DNA of 64,000 bases, taken from NCBI GenBank assembly GCA_902589315.1, contig CACISK010000002.1, positions 123,431 through 187,430 on the forward strand, in the 5' to 3' direction. Positions 28,946-39,086 of this stretch are shown one piece after another. Position numbers and translations under genes: made by a program. The stretch comes from an uncultured Pelagibacteraceae bacterium (GTDB lineage: Bacteria; Pseudomonadota; Alphaproteobacteria; Pelagibacterales; Pelagibacteraceae). Every line of letters begins with the position of its first letter. Position 1 is the stretch's first letter. Below the pieces are notes generated by a model. The model was not told where the DNA came from. It was given only the letters and a program-made list of their open reading frames with translations, and searched no databases.

Positions 28946-30282
28946 TGCTTTCAAATTTAATAGACCCAGCAATTTTAGGTTTCATACTTATTGGTGTGAT
29001 GTTGTTTGCAATATTTATAGGATTTCCAATTTCATTTACTCTTATTTTTTTAGGTTTCGTTTTTGGATACTTAGGTTTTGGAAAATTAGTTTTCTATTTA
29101 ATGACACTTCAATTTTCGATGGTAATGACCGAACAAACTCTCGCCGCCGTCCCCTTATTTGTATTTATGGGAATAATGATGGAACAAGCAGGTTTAATGG
29201 AAAGATTATTCTCAGCTTTCCAAATGATGCTAGCAAGAGTTAGGGGCTCTTTATATTATGCTGTTTTATTTGTTTCGGTAATATTCGCAGCTGCAACTGG
29301 AATAGTTGGTGCATCAGTTACAATTCTTGGAATTATGGCAGCAAAATCAATGAATAGATCAAATTATGATGTAAAATTAGCTGCAGGCACGATTACTGCT
29401 GGAGGAACCTTGGGTATTTTAATTCCTCCAAGTATTATGCTTGTAGTTATGGGTCCAATTATGGAAATTCCCGTAACTGATTTATTTGCTGCAGCAATTG
29501 TTCCAGGAATTCTATTGGCATGTTTATATGCTGCATACACTACATTTAGATGTATGATGAACCCAAAATTAGGTCCACCCATACCTGAAGAATTAAGAAC
29601 AACAGATTTAAAAAAATTATGGCTAGAATTTTTCTTAGGATTAGTGCCACCAGCAGCATTAGTATTTGCTGCATTAGGTAGTATTCTATTTGGATTTGCT
29701 ACACCAACAGAAGCTGCAGGATGTGGAGCAGGTGGTGCATTATTGCTTTCATTAGCTTACAAAAAATTAACATTAAAAAAATTACAAGATGCTTTAGTTA
29801 AAACTTTAGAAATTTCTGCATTAATTATGGTTTTAGTTGCTGCTTCTAATTTCTTTGGAGCAGTGTTTGCAAGATTAGGAACTCCAATGGTTTTAACAGA
29901 TTTTCTTTTATCTCTTGAGATGAACAAATATTTAATTTTAGGAATAATCATGATTATGATTTTTCTTTTAGGATGGCCATTAGAGTGGGTACCTATTGTT
30001 ATGATAGTTGTTCCTATAATTTTACCATTGGTAGAAGCATTAGGATTTAATTTAACTTGGTTTGCAATTCTTGTTGCTGTTAATTTGCAAACCGCCTGGC
30101 TCTCACCCCCCGTAGCGTTATCTGCTTATTTCTTAAAAGGTGTAGTTCCAAGTTGGGATTTAAAAGATATTTATCTTGGAATGATGCAGTTCATGGTATT
30201 GCAGATAATTGGATTAATTATAATCATAGCGTATCCAAAAATAGTACTGTGGTTGCCAACTCTCTTATATGGACAGCAGTAA
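28945..30282 (+). CDS. TRAP transporter large permease (DctM)
   Basis: AAVPLFVFMGIMMEQAG, GILIPPSIMLVVMGP, TAWLSPPVALSAYFLKG. Confidence 0.96.
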   Translation: MLSNLIDPAILGFILIGVMLFAIFIGFPISFTLIFLGFVFGYLGFGKLVFYLMTLQFSMVMTEQTLAAVPLFVFMGIMMEQAGLMERLFSAFQMMLARVRGSLYYAVLFVSVIFAAATGIVGASVTILGIMAAKSMNRSNYDVKLAAGTITAGGTLGILIPPSIMLVVMGPIMEIPVTDLFAAAIVPGILLACLYAAYTTFRCMMNPKLGPPIPEELRTTDLKKLWLEFFLGLVPPAALVFAALGSILFGFATPTEAAGCGAGGALLLSLAYKKLTLKKLQDALVKTLEISALIMVLVAASNFFGAVFARLGTPMVLTDFLLSLEMNKYLILGIIMIMIFLLGWPLEWVPIVMIVVPIILPLVEALGFNLTWFAILVAVNLQTAWLSPPVALSAYFLKGVVPSWDLKDIYLGMMQFMVLQIIGLIIIIAYPKIVLWLPTLLYGQQ

Positions 30283-30304
30283 ATAATTGATTAATATCAT
30301 TTAA

Positions 30305-31759
30305 GTGAATCAAAGCGAAAAATTTCAATTAAGGAATTGGGAATTAGTTTCAATAAATCCTAATAATAGAGACTGGAGTTGGAAGAATTATTTTAACTTT
30401 TGGGCAATAAATATTCAAACAATAGTTGGGTTCTCTTTAATATCAGCTTTATATTTATTCTATGATCTTAATTTTTTTGTTGTCTTAACAGGATCATTAC
30501 TAGCAGGATTATTAGTATTCTTTTTTGCTAACATCATTGGAAAAATTTCTCAAAGTAGCGGATTAAGTTTTCCAACAATTCTTAGACTTTCAATGGGTTT
30601 TACTGGTGCCAGATATGTAGGGATGATCAGAGGATTAGTTGGCTTATTCATGTTTGGTGTACAAACATTTTTTATATCAAAATCACTAGGTTACATTGCT
30701 AGGATCATAATATTTAAAATTGACAATCAACTGTTACAGAATGAAATATTTTTATTATTCTTTTTTGGCTTAAATTTAATCGATTGGGTTTGTTTATTCT
30801 TAACTTTAATTTTTCAATACATCCTTTTTACAAAAGGACAGAATTTTCTAAAATCATTTATTAATTTTTCAGGTCTTTCAATATATTTGGGGTTATCTGT
30901 ATTATTAATTGTTATTTTATCTGAGTATTACAATGAACTCCTAAATGGAATAAAACTTAGTTTAGTTTTTAGCAATTTTGCAATTCAGTCAAATATCGCT
31001 CCAATAATATCAATCACAGGAACTTTATTTGCTTATTTTGCTATAGTTCTCCTCACATTTGGTGATTTTTCTAGATACTCAATGAATTATAAAGAGATGA
31101 CCAAAGGAAACTTAAGTATAATATTAAATTTAATATTCTTTTCTTTTTTCTCTGTTTTGATCACTTTAGGTTCAGATATTATTCTCACCAGTAAAGGATT
31201 AAACGCTTCAAGTCTACTTACAAATCCAAATGACATAGTCGGTAAATTTAATAATAATTTTTTAACTTTCTTTTGTTTGATATTTATTATTATCTCTTCG
31301 TTATCAACTAATTTGATAGCAAATTATATTCCTTCGCAAAATACATTGATAAATTTTTTCCCGAACTCTTTAACGTTAAAAAAAACAGGAATTGTAATAT
31401 CAATTATTGGATTAATTATTTCAACATTTTGGCTTTCAATTTTCAGTAAAGCTAATGTTTTGATATTTGTTGAAGCCGTAGCGACGACTTTTGGGCCAAT
31501 TTTTGGTGTATTAGTTGCAGATTATTACTTGTTTAAAAAACAACAAATTAATCATAAAGAGCTTTTTTATCCTAAAGAACATACAGAATATATTTACAGT
31601 AACGGTTGGAACCTCAAAGCATTGTATGCTCTTTTAATTGGATCAATATTTTCTTTATCATCTCTGCTAAATGAAAATTTAATACAATATCAATCTTTTG
31701 GATGGATTATTGGAGCATTCGCATCTTATTTAGTATATTATTTATTGAATAATAAATAG
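30305..31759 (+). CDS. NCS1 family nucleobase/allantoin-type permease (GTG start)
   Basis: 12-TM-like, WAINIQTIVGFSL..., GAFxxYLVYYLL; NCS1-like layout. Confidence 0.8.
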   Translation: MNQSEKFQLRNWELVSINPNNRDWSWKNYFNFWAINIQTIVGFSLISALYLFYDLNFFVVLTGSLLAGLLVFFFANIIGKISQSSGLSFPTILRLSMGFTGARYVGMIRGLVGLFMFGVQTFFISKSLGYIARIIIFKIDNQLLQNEIFLLFFFGLNLIDWVCLFLTLIFQYILFTKGQNFLKSFINFSGLSIYLGLSVLLIVILSEYYNELLNGIKLSLVFSNFAIQSNIAPIISITGTLFAYFAIVLLTFGDFSRYSMNYKEMTKGNLSIILNLIFFSFFSVLITLGSDIILTSKGLNASSLLTNPNDIVGKFNNNFLTFFCLIFIIISSLSTNLIANYIPSQNTLINFFPNSLTLKKTGIVISIIGLIISTFWLSIFSKANVLIFVEAVATTFGPIFGVLVADYYLFKKQQINHKELFYPKEHTEYIYSNGWNLKALYALLIGSIFSLSSLLNENLIQYQSFGWIIGAFASYLVYYLLNNK

Positions 31760-31761
31760 TA

Positions 31762-32766
31762 ATGAAAGCGCTTGTCTACACTGGTGTTGAGGAGATGGAA
31801 TTTAGGGAGGAAAAAGAACCTTCTGAAAAACCTGGAGAAAGTATTCTTAAAGTTCATGCATCAGGTATCTGTGGCTCAGATATGCATGCCTACCACGGAA
31901 AAGATGAGAGAAGAATACCACCGTTAATTTTAGGTCATGAAGTTAGTGGTCAAATAATTAACGGAAAGCTTAAAGATCAAATTTCAGTTCTTAATCCATT
32001 AATAACTTGCAGAAATTGTGAATACTGCAAGAGTGGAAGAGAACATTTATGTCCAGATAGAGTTCTTCTAGGAATGAATAGACCTTACGAAAGGCAAGGT
32101 GCATTTGCTGAACTCATTACAGTCCCAGATCATAATATTTTTAAAGTTCCTGAAAAACTTGATGTAAAAGAGGCTGCAGTTGCAGAACCAACAGCAGTTT
32201 CATATCACGCAGTATTATTAGCTGTAGATGCATCAAAAAAACCATTAAATGAATGTAGAACGCTTGTTCAGGGTGGTGGAGCAATTGGGCTATTATGTGC
32301 ATTAATTTTGACCAAGATCCAAGGAAATACTAATCTAACAATTTCTGATCCTAATCAAAAAAGACTAAATGAATGTTCAAAATACTTAGATGCAAAAACA
32401 GTGTCACCTGATCATAAAGATATTAAAGAGAGCAGCTTTGATTTAGTTTTTGATACTGTTGGACTTGAAGTTTCACGACAACAGGCAATCAGTGTAGTAA
32501 AACCGGGTGGAATAATAGTTCATATCGGACTAACTCAGCCTGCAGGATCTTTTAATTTTAGAAAAGCAACTCTACAAGAAGTTACTTTTATTGGAACTTA
32601 CTGTTACACAAACAAGGAATTTGGAGAAACCATAGATATTTTAACCAATAACAAGCTAGGCAAGATAGAGTGGATTGAGTATAGAAATCTTAAAGATGGT
32701 TGGGGAGCTTTTAAAGAAATTCATGATGGAACCTGTTCGGCACCTAAGATAGTGCTTCTGCCTTAA
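31762..32766 (+). CDS. Zinc-dependent alcohol dehydrogenase (MDR family)
   Basis: ASGICGSDMHAYHGKDERRIPPLILGHEVSG, CRNCEYCKSGREHLC. Confidence 0.95.
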   Translation: MKALVYTGVEEMEFREEKEPSEKPGESILKVHASGICGSDMHAYHGKDERRIPPLILGHEVSGQIINGKLKDQISVLNPLITCRNCEYCKSGREHLCPDRVLLGMNRPYERQGAFAELITVPDHNIFKVPEKLDVKEAAVAEPTAVSYHAVLLAVDASKKPLNECRTLVQGGGAIGLLCALILTKIQGNTNLTISDPNQKRLNECSKYLDAKTVSPDHKDIKESSFDLVFDTVGLEVSRQQAISVVKPGGIIVHIGLTQPAGSFNFRKATLQEVTFIGTYCYTNKEFGETIDILTNNKLGKIEWIEYRNLKDGWGAFKEIHDGTCSAPKIVLLP

Positions 32767-32894
32767 ATTCTTGGTTTTTTAATAGGTATTAATACCTTTT
32801 TTTCTCCGAATTTTTCTGAATTTTTTGAAATTACAGGTGCAGTTATAATTATAGACCAATAAATCATCAAACCAAAAAGAACTGTTAATTTCAT
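32763..32894 (-). CDS. Possible small membrane/exported protein (43 aa)
   Basis: MKLTVLFGLMIYWSIIITAPVISKNSEKFGEKKVLIPIKKPRI*; below ORF-track cut-off. Confidence 0.5.
   Translation of the reverse strand: MKLTVLFGLMIYWSIIITAPVISKNSEKFGEKKVLIPIKKPRI
32784..32803 (+). terminator. Perfect palindrome AGGTATTAATACCT followed by T run, candidate terminator for ADH gene
   Basis: Read directly; overlaps possible minus-strand small ORF. Confidence 0.5.
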
Positions 32895-32989
32895 ATCATC
32901 TAAATAGAGAACAATAATGAATTATGCATGTTTAAATAATGTCAAAATTTTGAATTTGAAAATTATTTTATCTTTTATATAGAGAGGAC

Positions 32990-33643
32990 ATGTTTAGATT
33001 TTTATTTAAATTAATTTTAGTTACTGCATTGTTACAAACAACATTGTATGCCGAGGAAGTAAAAGTATTTGAGTTTACAGACAAAGAATTATCAGAATTA
33101 ACTGTGAGAAAAGTAAGAGGGGCAGATAATAAGACTACATATTCAGTTGGATCTAATGAGAATGGTAATTACTTAAAAGCTATTGCAGATAACGCCGCTT
33201 CTGGCCTCGGCAAGGAGATTAAAATTGATTTAAATAAAACCCCTTTCATAAATATTACCTGGAAAATTGAGAAAGATATACCGGGGATAGATGAAACAAC
33301 TAAAAAAGGTCATGACTTTGCAGGAAGAGTATTCGTCATTAAAAAAACTGGGGTAACACCTTTATCCAATAGAGCAATAAATTACGTTTTTTCGAGTAAT
33401 CAAGAAGTTGGAAGCAACTTTCCAAGCCCATATACTAAAAAGTCCATAGATAATGTCCTTGCTACTACCAAAACAAATTTAAATGAATGGGTAACTGTCA
33501 AAGCAAACGTTAAAGAAGATTTCAAGAAATTCCATAATTTAGATGTTAATGAGCTAGATGGTATAGCGATCATGTCAGATACAGATAATTCAAAGAAAAA
33601 ATCAATTACTTACTATCAAAATATCTATTTTTCTTCTCAATAA
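32990..33643 (+). CDS. Exported DUF3047-like protein
   Basis: Signal peptide; FINITWKIEKDIPG..., HDFAGRVFVI, LDGIAIMSDTDNSKKKSITYYQNIYF. Confidence 0.8.
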   Translation: MFRFLFKLILVTALLQTTLYAEEVKVFEFTDKELSELTVRKVRGADNKTTYSVGSNENGNYLKAIADNAASGLGKEIKIDLNKTPFINITWKIEKDIPGIDETTKKGHDFAGRVFVIKKTGVTPLSNRAINYVFSSNQEVGSNFPSPYTKKSIDNVLATTKTNLNEWVTVKANVKEDFKKFHNLDVNELDGIAIMSDTDNSKKKSITYYQNIYFSSQ

Positions 33644-33659
33644 ATTTTATTAATATCAA

Positions 33660-34055
33660 TTGATGAAAGTATTTAAGTATAATTTAAAAGTATACTATGA
33701 GGATACTGATTTTGGTGGAATTGTTTACCACGCAAATTATTTAAAGTACTTTGAAAGAGCAAGATCTGAGCTTATTTATTACCTGGGATATTCGAATAAA
33801 AAGTTATTAGATAAACATAATGTTTTAATAGCAGTAAAAACTTGCAATGTAGATTTTAAAAAACCGGCAAAATTTGAGGATAAAATTACTGTTTTCACAA
33901 AAGTAAAATCTAATACTTTGACTACAATTACAATGTCACAAGTAATTAAAAGAAAATCAGATACTTTATGTGATGCAGAGATTAAATTAGTATCTCTAAA
34001 TAAGTTTGGAAAACCAGTAAAACTTCCAGTAGCACTTATTAACAAATTAAACTAG
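33660..34055 (+). CDS. ybgC: Acyl-CoA thioesterase, YbgC/4-hydroxybenzoyl-CoA thioesterase family
   Basis: VYYEDTDFGGIVYHANYLKYFERARSE. Confidence 0.93.
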   Translation: MMKVFKYNLKVYYEDTDFGGIVYHANYLKYFERARSELIYYLGYSNKKLLDKHNVLIAVKTCNVDFKKPAKFEDKITVFTKVKSNTLTTITMSQVIKRKSDTLCDAEIKLVSLNKFGKPVKLPVALINKLN

Positions 34056-34754
34056 TTCTTTTACTTTTTTAAATAGTTTAGTCATTTGTTTTTCATTTAT
34101 TCGTCCAGTATTTACATTTCTTGGACTTGGATGATAACACCCCATTAACAACACATTGTTAGGTAATTTAAAATATGTTCCATGACTAAATTTTACTCTC
34201 TCAGTGTAATCAAAATTTTCTCTATAAAATTTTACACAAGTATCAAAGGCAATTTTTCCTAAAGCCACAATTATTTTAAGATTTTTAAGTATTTCAAATT
34301 CAGATTTAAAATAACCAAAGCAATTTTTTAACTCTTCATTTAATGGTTTATCTCCTGGAGGAACGCACTTTAGAGCTGGTGTTATAAAGGTATTTTTTAT
34401 TTTTAATCCATCATTTATATGATCTGAATTACTTTGATTGGCAATTTTTACATTGTGTAAACATTTATATAAAAAATCTGAGGATTTATCGCCTGTAAAT
34501 ACTCTGCCTGTTCTTGTTCCACCATGAGCAGCTGGTGCTAGACCAACAATCATTATTTTTCCATTTATATCTCCAAAACCTGTAACTGGTTTTCCCCAAT
34601 AAGTTTGGTCCATATATTGTTTTCTTTTTTCCGTAGATATTTTTTTTCTAAACCTCACAAGTCTAGGGCATTTATTACATTTAATTATTGTTTTTTTTAA
34701 TTTTTCAAATTTAACGGTCATTAAGTTTAGAGAAGCTTCTTTTTGTGTGTCCAT
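34047..34754 (-). CDS. Uracil-DNA glycosylase superfamily, Fe-S type 5 (UdgB-like)
   Basis: KCNKCPRLVRFR, GFGDINGKIMIVGLAPAAHGGTRTGRVFTGD, CYHPSPRNVNTGR; start may be internal Met at TVKFEKL. Confidence 0.9.
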   Translation of the reverse strand: MDTQKEASLNLMTVKFEKLKKTIIKCNKCPRLVRFRKKISTEKRKQYMDQTYWGKPVTGFGDINGKIMIVGLAPAAHGGTRTGRVFTGDKSSDFLYKCLHNVKIANQSNSDHINDGLKIKNTFITPALKCVPPGDKPLNEELKNCFGYFKSEFEILKNLKIIVALGKIAFDTCVKFYRENFDYTERVKFSHGTYFKLPNNVLLMGCYHPSPRNVNTGRINEKQMTKLFKKVKELV

Positions 34755-35878
34755 GGACCTTTTATTGTTTTAGGTAAAAACTTTCTAAGGTCAAAAAGGA
34801 CTTTTTCAGACAATTTTCTGTAGGTGGTTAGTTTTCCTCCATATATATTCAATAAAGGTAATTTTTTTATAATTTTTAAATCAAAAACATAATCTCTTGT
34901 GACTTTTGAAGCTGTATTAAAATCTTCAATTAGAGGTCTTATCCCTGAATAAGTATCTACAATGTCCTTTGTTCTGATTTGTTTTTTTAAGTAATTATTT
35001 ACTGAACGAATTAAATATGTAATTTCTTTTTTTGATATTCCTTTATTTTCTGGTGATTTAACCTCAACTTCTGTAGTTCCAATTAAAGAAAACTTCCCTT
35101 TATAAGGTATCACAAATATTATTCTTTTATCAGTATTTTGAAATGTGAATGCAACATTTTCTTTGTACAATTTTTTTGTAATAATATGACTTCCTTTAAC
35201 TAATCTTATTTTTTTCTTAGATTTAATTTTTATATTTTTATTTAAGGTTTCGTTTATCCATGGTCCAGATGCATTAATTAAAATTTTTGATTTTACTTTT
35301 TCACCTTTTTCAAGACTAATAATCCATTCATTGCCAATAATTTCAGCTTTTTTAACTTTGTTATATTCTAGTATTTTAGCTTTATTTCTTTTTGCATCTT
35401 TAGCATTTAGTTTCGTTAATTTTTTATCGTCAATTTGTATGTCAAAATATTGAAAACCAGTTTTGTATTTTTGCTTAAGAATATTTGAAAATTTTTTTGT
35501 AAGATCAAACGTTTTTGATTTTGGTATATTGCTTTTGCCACCTAAATTATCATACAAAAATAAACCAATTTTAATTAACCAGGCTGGTCGAATTTTATCT
35601 GCATAAGGAATTATAAAAGGAATCGGTTTGGAAATATGTCTGGCAATTTTATAAACTATTTCTCTTTCTTTCAGAGATTCTCTAACTAGTTTGAATTCAT
35701 AATTTTCTAAATAACGAAGACCACCATGTACTAATTTCGTCGACCAAGATGAGGTTGCTCCTCCAATCTCACCTTTGTCAGCTAAACAAACTGATAAACC
35801 TCTACCTGCAGCATCTCTTGCAATACCTGCACCGTTTATACCGCCACCTATTATGAATAAATCAAATTTTTTAGACAT
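34727..35878 (-). CDS. glpD: Glycerol-3-phosphate dehydrogenase, GlpD-like, lacking the usual C-terminal domain (383 aa)
   Basis: FDLFIIGGGINGAGIARDAAGRGLSVCLADKGEIGGATSSWSTKLVHGGLRYLENYEF; ends shortly after GGKLTTYRKLSE. Confidence 0.9.
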   Translation of the reverse strand: MSKKFDLFIIGGGINGAGIARDAAGRGLSVCLADKGEIGGATSSWSTKLVHGGLRYLENYEFKLVRESLKEREIVYKIARHISKPIPFIIPYADKIRPAWLIKIGLFLYDNLGGKSNIPKSKTFDLTKKFSNILKQKYKTGFQYFDIQIDDKKLTKLNAKDAKRNKAKILEYNKVKKAEIIGNEWIISLEKGEKVKSKILINASGPWINETLNKNIKIKSKKKIRLVKGSHIITKKLYKENVAFTFQNTDKRIIFVIPYKGKFSLIGTTEVEVKSPENKGISKKEITYLIRSVNNYLKKQIRTKDIVDTYSGIRPLIEDFNTASKVTRDYVFDLKIIKKLPLLNIYGGKLTTYRKLSEKVLFDLRKFLPKTIKGPWTHKKKLL

Positions 35879-36018
35879 TTAAATTATGATTTGTTTTAAA
35901 ATATACAACCTCTTTTAGAAATTTAAAATTTTTAAATGCAATTATTTACAATTTCATAATATCTTAACATTAATAAATTATTAATAAAAAATTAAATAAA
36001 CTTAACAGAAGGATAGAT

Positions 36019-37326
36019 ATGAAAAAAATACTTAGTGTTTTAACAATTCTATTTACTTTCTCTTTTACATCACACAGTTATTCAAAAACAGAAATTCATT
36101 GGTGGTACGGAAACAGTGGTTTTCTTGGTGATGTAATTATTGAAATTGCAAATAGATTTAACGCTTCACAAGATCAATATACGGTCATTCCTACAGGAAA
36201 AGGAAGTTATGAAGATAACATGGCGGCAACTATTGCTGCATTTAGAGCAGGCGACCAACCACACTATTCACAGGTTTATGATGCTGGTGCTGCAATCATG
36301 GTAGCTCAAGTAAAAAATGGTGTTGTTATCGGTTTTGAAGAAATGGCTAAGAAATATGGCATTGATGTAGATGCTGACAACTATATTCCAGGCATTAAAA
36401 ATTTCTATGCCGACTCTGATGGAAAAATGATTGGTGTACCTTTCAATAGTTCAACTTGTTTGATGTATGCAAACATGGACATTTTGAAAGAGGTTGGAAT
36501 TGAATCTGTGCCAAAAACTTATGAAGAATTTGAGGCCATGGCTCCAAAAATCAAAGCTGCTGGATACATTCCTTTAGTTCAAAGTCATAGTCCATGGATT
36601 TGGACTGAAAATTTCTTTTCTAGACATAATTTATTAATGTTAGATGGAAATAATGGTTACGATGCTGTTCCTACAAAAACTTTATTCGCTGAAACTGATG
36701 CATTTGTCTATCATTGGAAGAAAGTTAAAGAATGGTATGATAAAGGTTTATATGGCTATAAAGGAAGAGCGTGGGGAGACAATCAAGCACCATTTATAGC
36801 AGGTGAAGCTGCATTTTGGTTTGGTTCTGCTGCATCATTTGGTGGAATGAAAGGTGTTGTTCCAAACTTTACAGTTAATCATATTCCTTACTGGGATTCA
36901 GTAACCAAAGGAAAAGAGTATCCAACTTTTATAGGTGGTGCTGCTAACTGGATCTTAAATGGTCATACTGAGGAAGAGTACAAAGGACTTGCTAAATTTA
37001 TAGAATTTATGGGTTCTCCAGAAATGGATCTGTATTATCACAATATGACTGGTTACTCTGCAGTGACTAAAGGTGGTATAGAGTTAGCTGAAACTATAAA
37101 TTTCTATAGAGCTTCTCCATATCATAAAGCAGTTGGTGAACAATTAAGCTTAGAAGGTTCAACTATTCCTGGTGGATATAGAGCTGGTAATTGGCCCCAA
37201 ATTCGTGAAGTAATTTACGAAAATATTGAGCCAATGTTAAACGGCAAAATATCAATCGAAAAAGGATTGCAGAATATGGACAAAGGTGCAGCTAAATTGT
37301 TAAAGCAATTTGCTAAAACTTTGTAA
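36019..37326 (+). CDS. ugpB: ABC transporter substrate-binding protein, sn-glycerol-3-phosphate type
   Basis: Signal peptide; TEIHWWYGNSGFLGDVIIEIANRFNASQDQYTV; GVPFNSSTCLMYANMDIL. Confidence 0.93.
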   Translation: MKKILSVLTILFTFSFTSHSYSKTEIHWWYGNSGFLGDVIIEIANRFNASQDQYTVIPTGKGSYEDNMAATIAAFRAGDQPHYSQVYDAGAAIMVAQVKNGVVIGFEEMAKKYGIDVDADNYIPGIKNFYADSDGKMIGVPFNSSTCLMYANMDILKEVGIESVPKTYEEFEAMAPKIKAAGYIPLVQSHSPWIWTENFFSRHNLLMLDGNNGYDAVPTKTLFAETDAFVYHWKKVKEWYDKGLYGYKGRAWGDNQAPFIAGEAAFWFGSAASFGGMKGVVPNFTVNHIPYWDSVTKGKEYPTFIGGAANWILNGHTEEEYKGLAKFIEFMGSPEMDLYYHNMTGYSAVTKGGIELAETINFYRASPYHKAVGEQLSLEGSTIPGGYRAGNWPQIREVIYENIEPMLNGKISIEKGLQNMDKGAAKLLKQFAKTL

Positions 37327-37339
37327 GAATAATTAAAAC

Positions 37340-37377
37340 AATAAGGAGGGTATTAATTTACCCTCCTTATTTATTTT
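37340..37377 (+). terminator. Strong hairpin after ugpB
   Basis: AATAAGGAGGGTA ttaatt TACCCTCCTTATT then TATTTTT; 13-bp perfect stem. Confidence 0.85.
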
Positions 37378-37386
37378 TACAAAAGT

Positions 37387-38265
37387 ATGAAAAAAGTCCA
37401 ATTCAAATCTAGCTATTCACAATATCTTTTCTTAGCTCCGCAGCTAGGTATATTGTTAATTTTTTTATATTGGCCAATCATACAAACCTTTAGAGATGCA
37501 TTTACAATGCAAGATGCTTTTGGATTTGGATCGAAGTTTGTATGGTTTGACAATTTTTTATTTATTTTTGATGATCCAGCTTATTTCATAGCTTTCAAAT
37601 TTACTATTATTTATAGTTTTGTTATTACGTTAATTACAGGCTCAATTGGATTATTACTTGCCGTTCAGGCTAATAATGTAATGCATGGTAAAAGCACTTA
37701 CAAAACACTTTTAATTTGGCCTTATGCAATTGCGCCTGCGGTAGTCGGTGTAATGGCAAATTATTTTTTTAGTGAAAGATTTGGTCTTCTTTATCATTTA
37801 TTTCACGAACTGTGGGGATTTAATTGGTACGAAAGTGTGTTCGACTCTTATATTTACGTAATCATAGCTGGTTCTTGGAAGCAAATCAGTGCTAATTTTA
37901 TTTTCTTCTTGGCTGGACTTCAAGCTATACAAAAATCTGTAATTGAAGCATCAATGATTGACTGTAAAAATAGTTTTAGAAGATTTTGGACAATTACATT
38001 CCCATTATTAATGCCAACTACATTCTTTTTAATAATTATTAATATAACGTATGCTTTCTTTGATACATTTGGAATTATTGATACCACAACAATAGGTGCT
38101 CCTTCTGGTGAAACAAGAACTCTAGTTTATAAAGCTTACATGGATGGATTTAGAGGACTGGATTTAGGAAGTGCAGGAGCTCAATCAATAATGATGATGT
38201 TGATTGTATTAGTAATTACGATTTTTCAATTTAGATATATCGAAGGGAAAATACATTATAATTAA
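37387..38265 (+). CDS. ugpA: ABC transporter permease, UgpA-like
   Basis: YLFLAPQLGILLIFLYWPIIQTFRDAF; EASMIDCKNSFRRFWTITFPLLMPT EAA-loop. Confidence 0.92.
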   Translation: MKKVQFKSSYSQYLFLAPQLGILLIFLYWPIIQTFRDAFTMQDAFGFGSKFVWFDNFLFIFDDPAYFIAFKFTIIYSFVITLITGSIGLLLAVQANNVMHGKSTYKTLLIWPYAIAPAVVGVMANYFFSERFGLLYHLFHELWGFNWYESVFDSYIYVIIAGSWKQISANFIFFLAGLQAIQKSVIEASMIDCKNSFRRFWTITFPLLMPTTFFLIIINITYAFFDTFGIIDTTTIGAPSGETRTLVYKAYMDGFRGLDLGSAGAQSIMMMLIVLVITIFQFRYIEGKIHYN

Positions 38266-39086
38266 TGACTAGATTTATCACATCAAGTTTTTCACATTTA
38301 ATTTTACTCATTGGAATACTAATCATGGTAGTTCCTGTATGGATGATTTTTGCTAGCTCTACGCACACGAGTTCAATGATTAATATGAATGGTCTCCAAA
38401 TGTTTTTAGGAGATAGCTTTTATGAAAATTACTTACGAGTTTTATTATATCAGGGTGGTTTTTTTAAAGAGATAACAGCATTAAAAATGTTTTTTAATAG
38501 TTTTATCATGGCTACAGGAGTTGCAATATTATCCGTTGTTACATCTTTAATGGCTGCTTACGCGTTGGTTTATTACAGAATAAAATATGCAACATTATTG
38601 TTTTGGATTATATTTATTACAATTTTAGTACCATTAGAGTTAAGAATTTTCCCCACTTATTCAGTAATGGCTGAGCTTAATCTAGTGAATTCTTACTTTG
38701 GATTAATAGTTCCTATTTCAGCATCAGCTATAGCAACATTATTCTTTCGCCAATTTTATAAAACCGTTCCAGATGAATTACTTGAATCCGCAAAACTTGA
38801 TGGAGCAAATACCTGGAGATTTTTTGTTGATTTTTTAATTCCTTTGTCAAAAACAATGATTGTAGCGATGTTAATATTTATGTTTGTTTTTGGCTACAAT
38901 CAGTATCTATGGCCATTATTGGTAACAACTTCAGAACAATATTGGACAGTGGTTATGGGATTAAAAATGATGTCGGGTTCAATTGTTCATCGTTTTGCTT
39001 TCGTGATGATGTCTATGGTGCCACCAATTTTAATTATAATTGTGTTGCAGAAATATTTTATTAAGGGGGTTTTTCAAGATAAATGA
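38265..39086 (+). CDS. ugpE: ABC transporter permease, UgpE-like (copy 1)
   Basis: FRQFYKTVPDELLESAKLDGANTWRFFVDFLIPLSKTM EAA loop. Confidence 0.92.
   Translation: MTRFITSSFSHLILLIGILIMVVPVWMIFASSTHTSSMINMNGLQMFLGDSFYENYLRVLLYQGGFFKEITALKMFFNSFIMATGVAILSVVTSLMAAYALVYYRIKYATLLFWIIFITILVPLELRIFPTYSVMAELNLVNSYFGLIVPISASAIATLFFRQFYKTVPDELLESAKLDGANTWRFFVDFLIPLSKTMIVAMLIFMFVFGYNQYLWPLLVTTSEQYWTVVMGLKMMSGSIVHRFAFVMMSMVPPILIIIVLQKYFIKGVFQDK

Noticed and set aside
35940-35985. Possible Pho box upstream of ugpB (TTTCATAATATCTTAACAT)
   Set aside because: The two CAT-containing half-sites are 13 bp apart rather than the expected 11 bp and match the consensus poorly; AT-rich background makes such matches likely.
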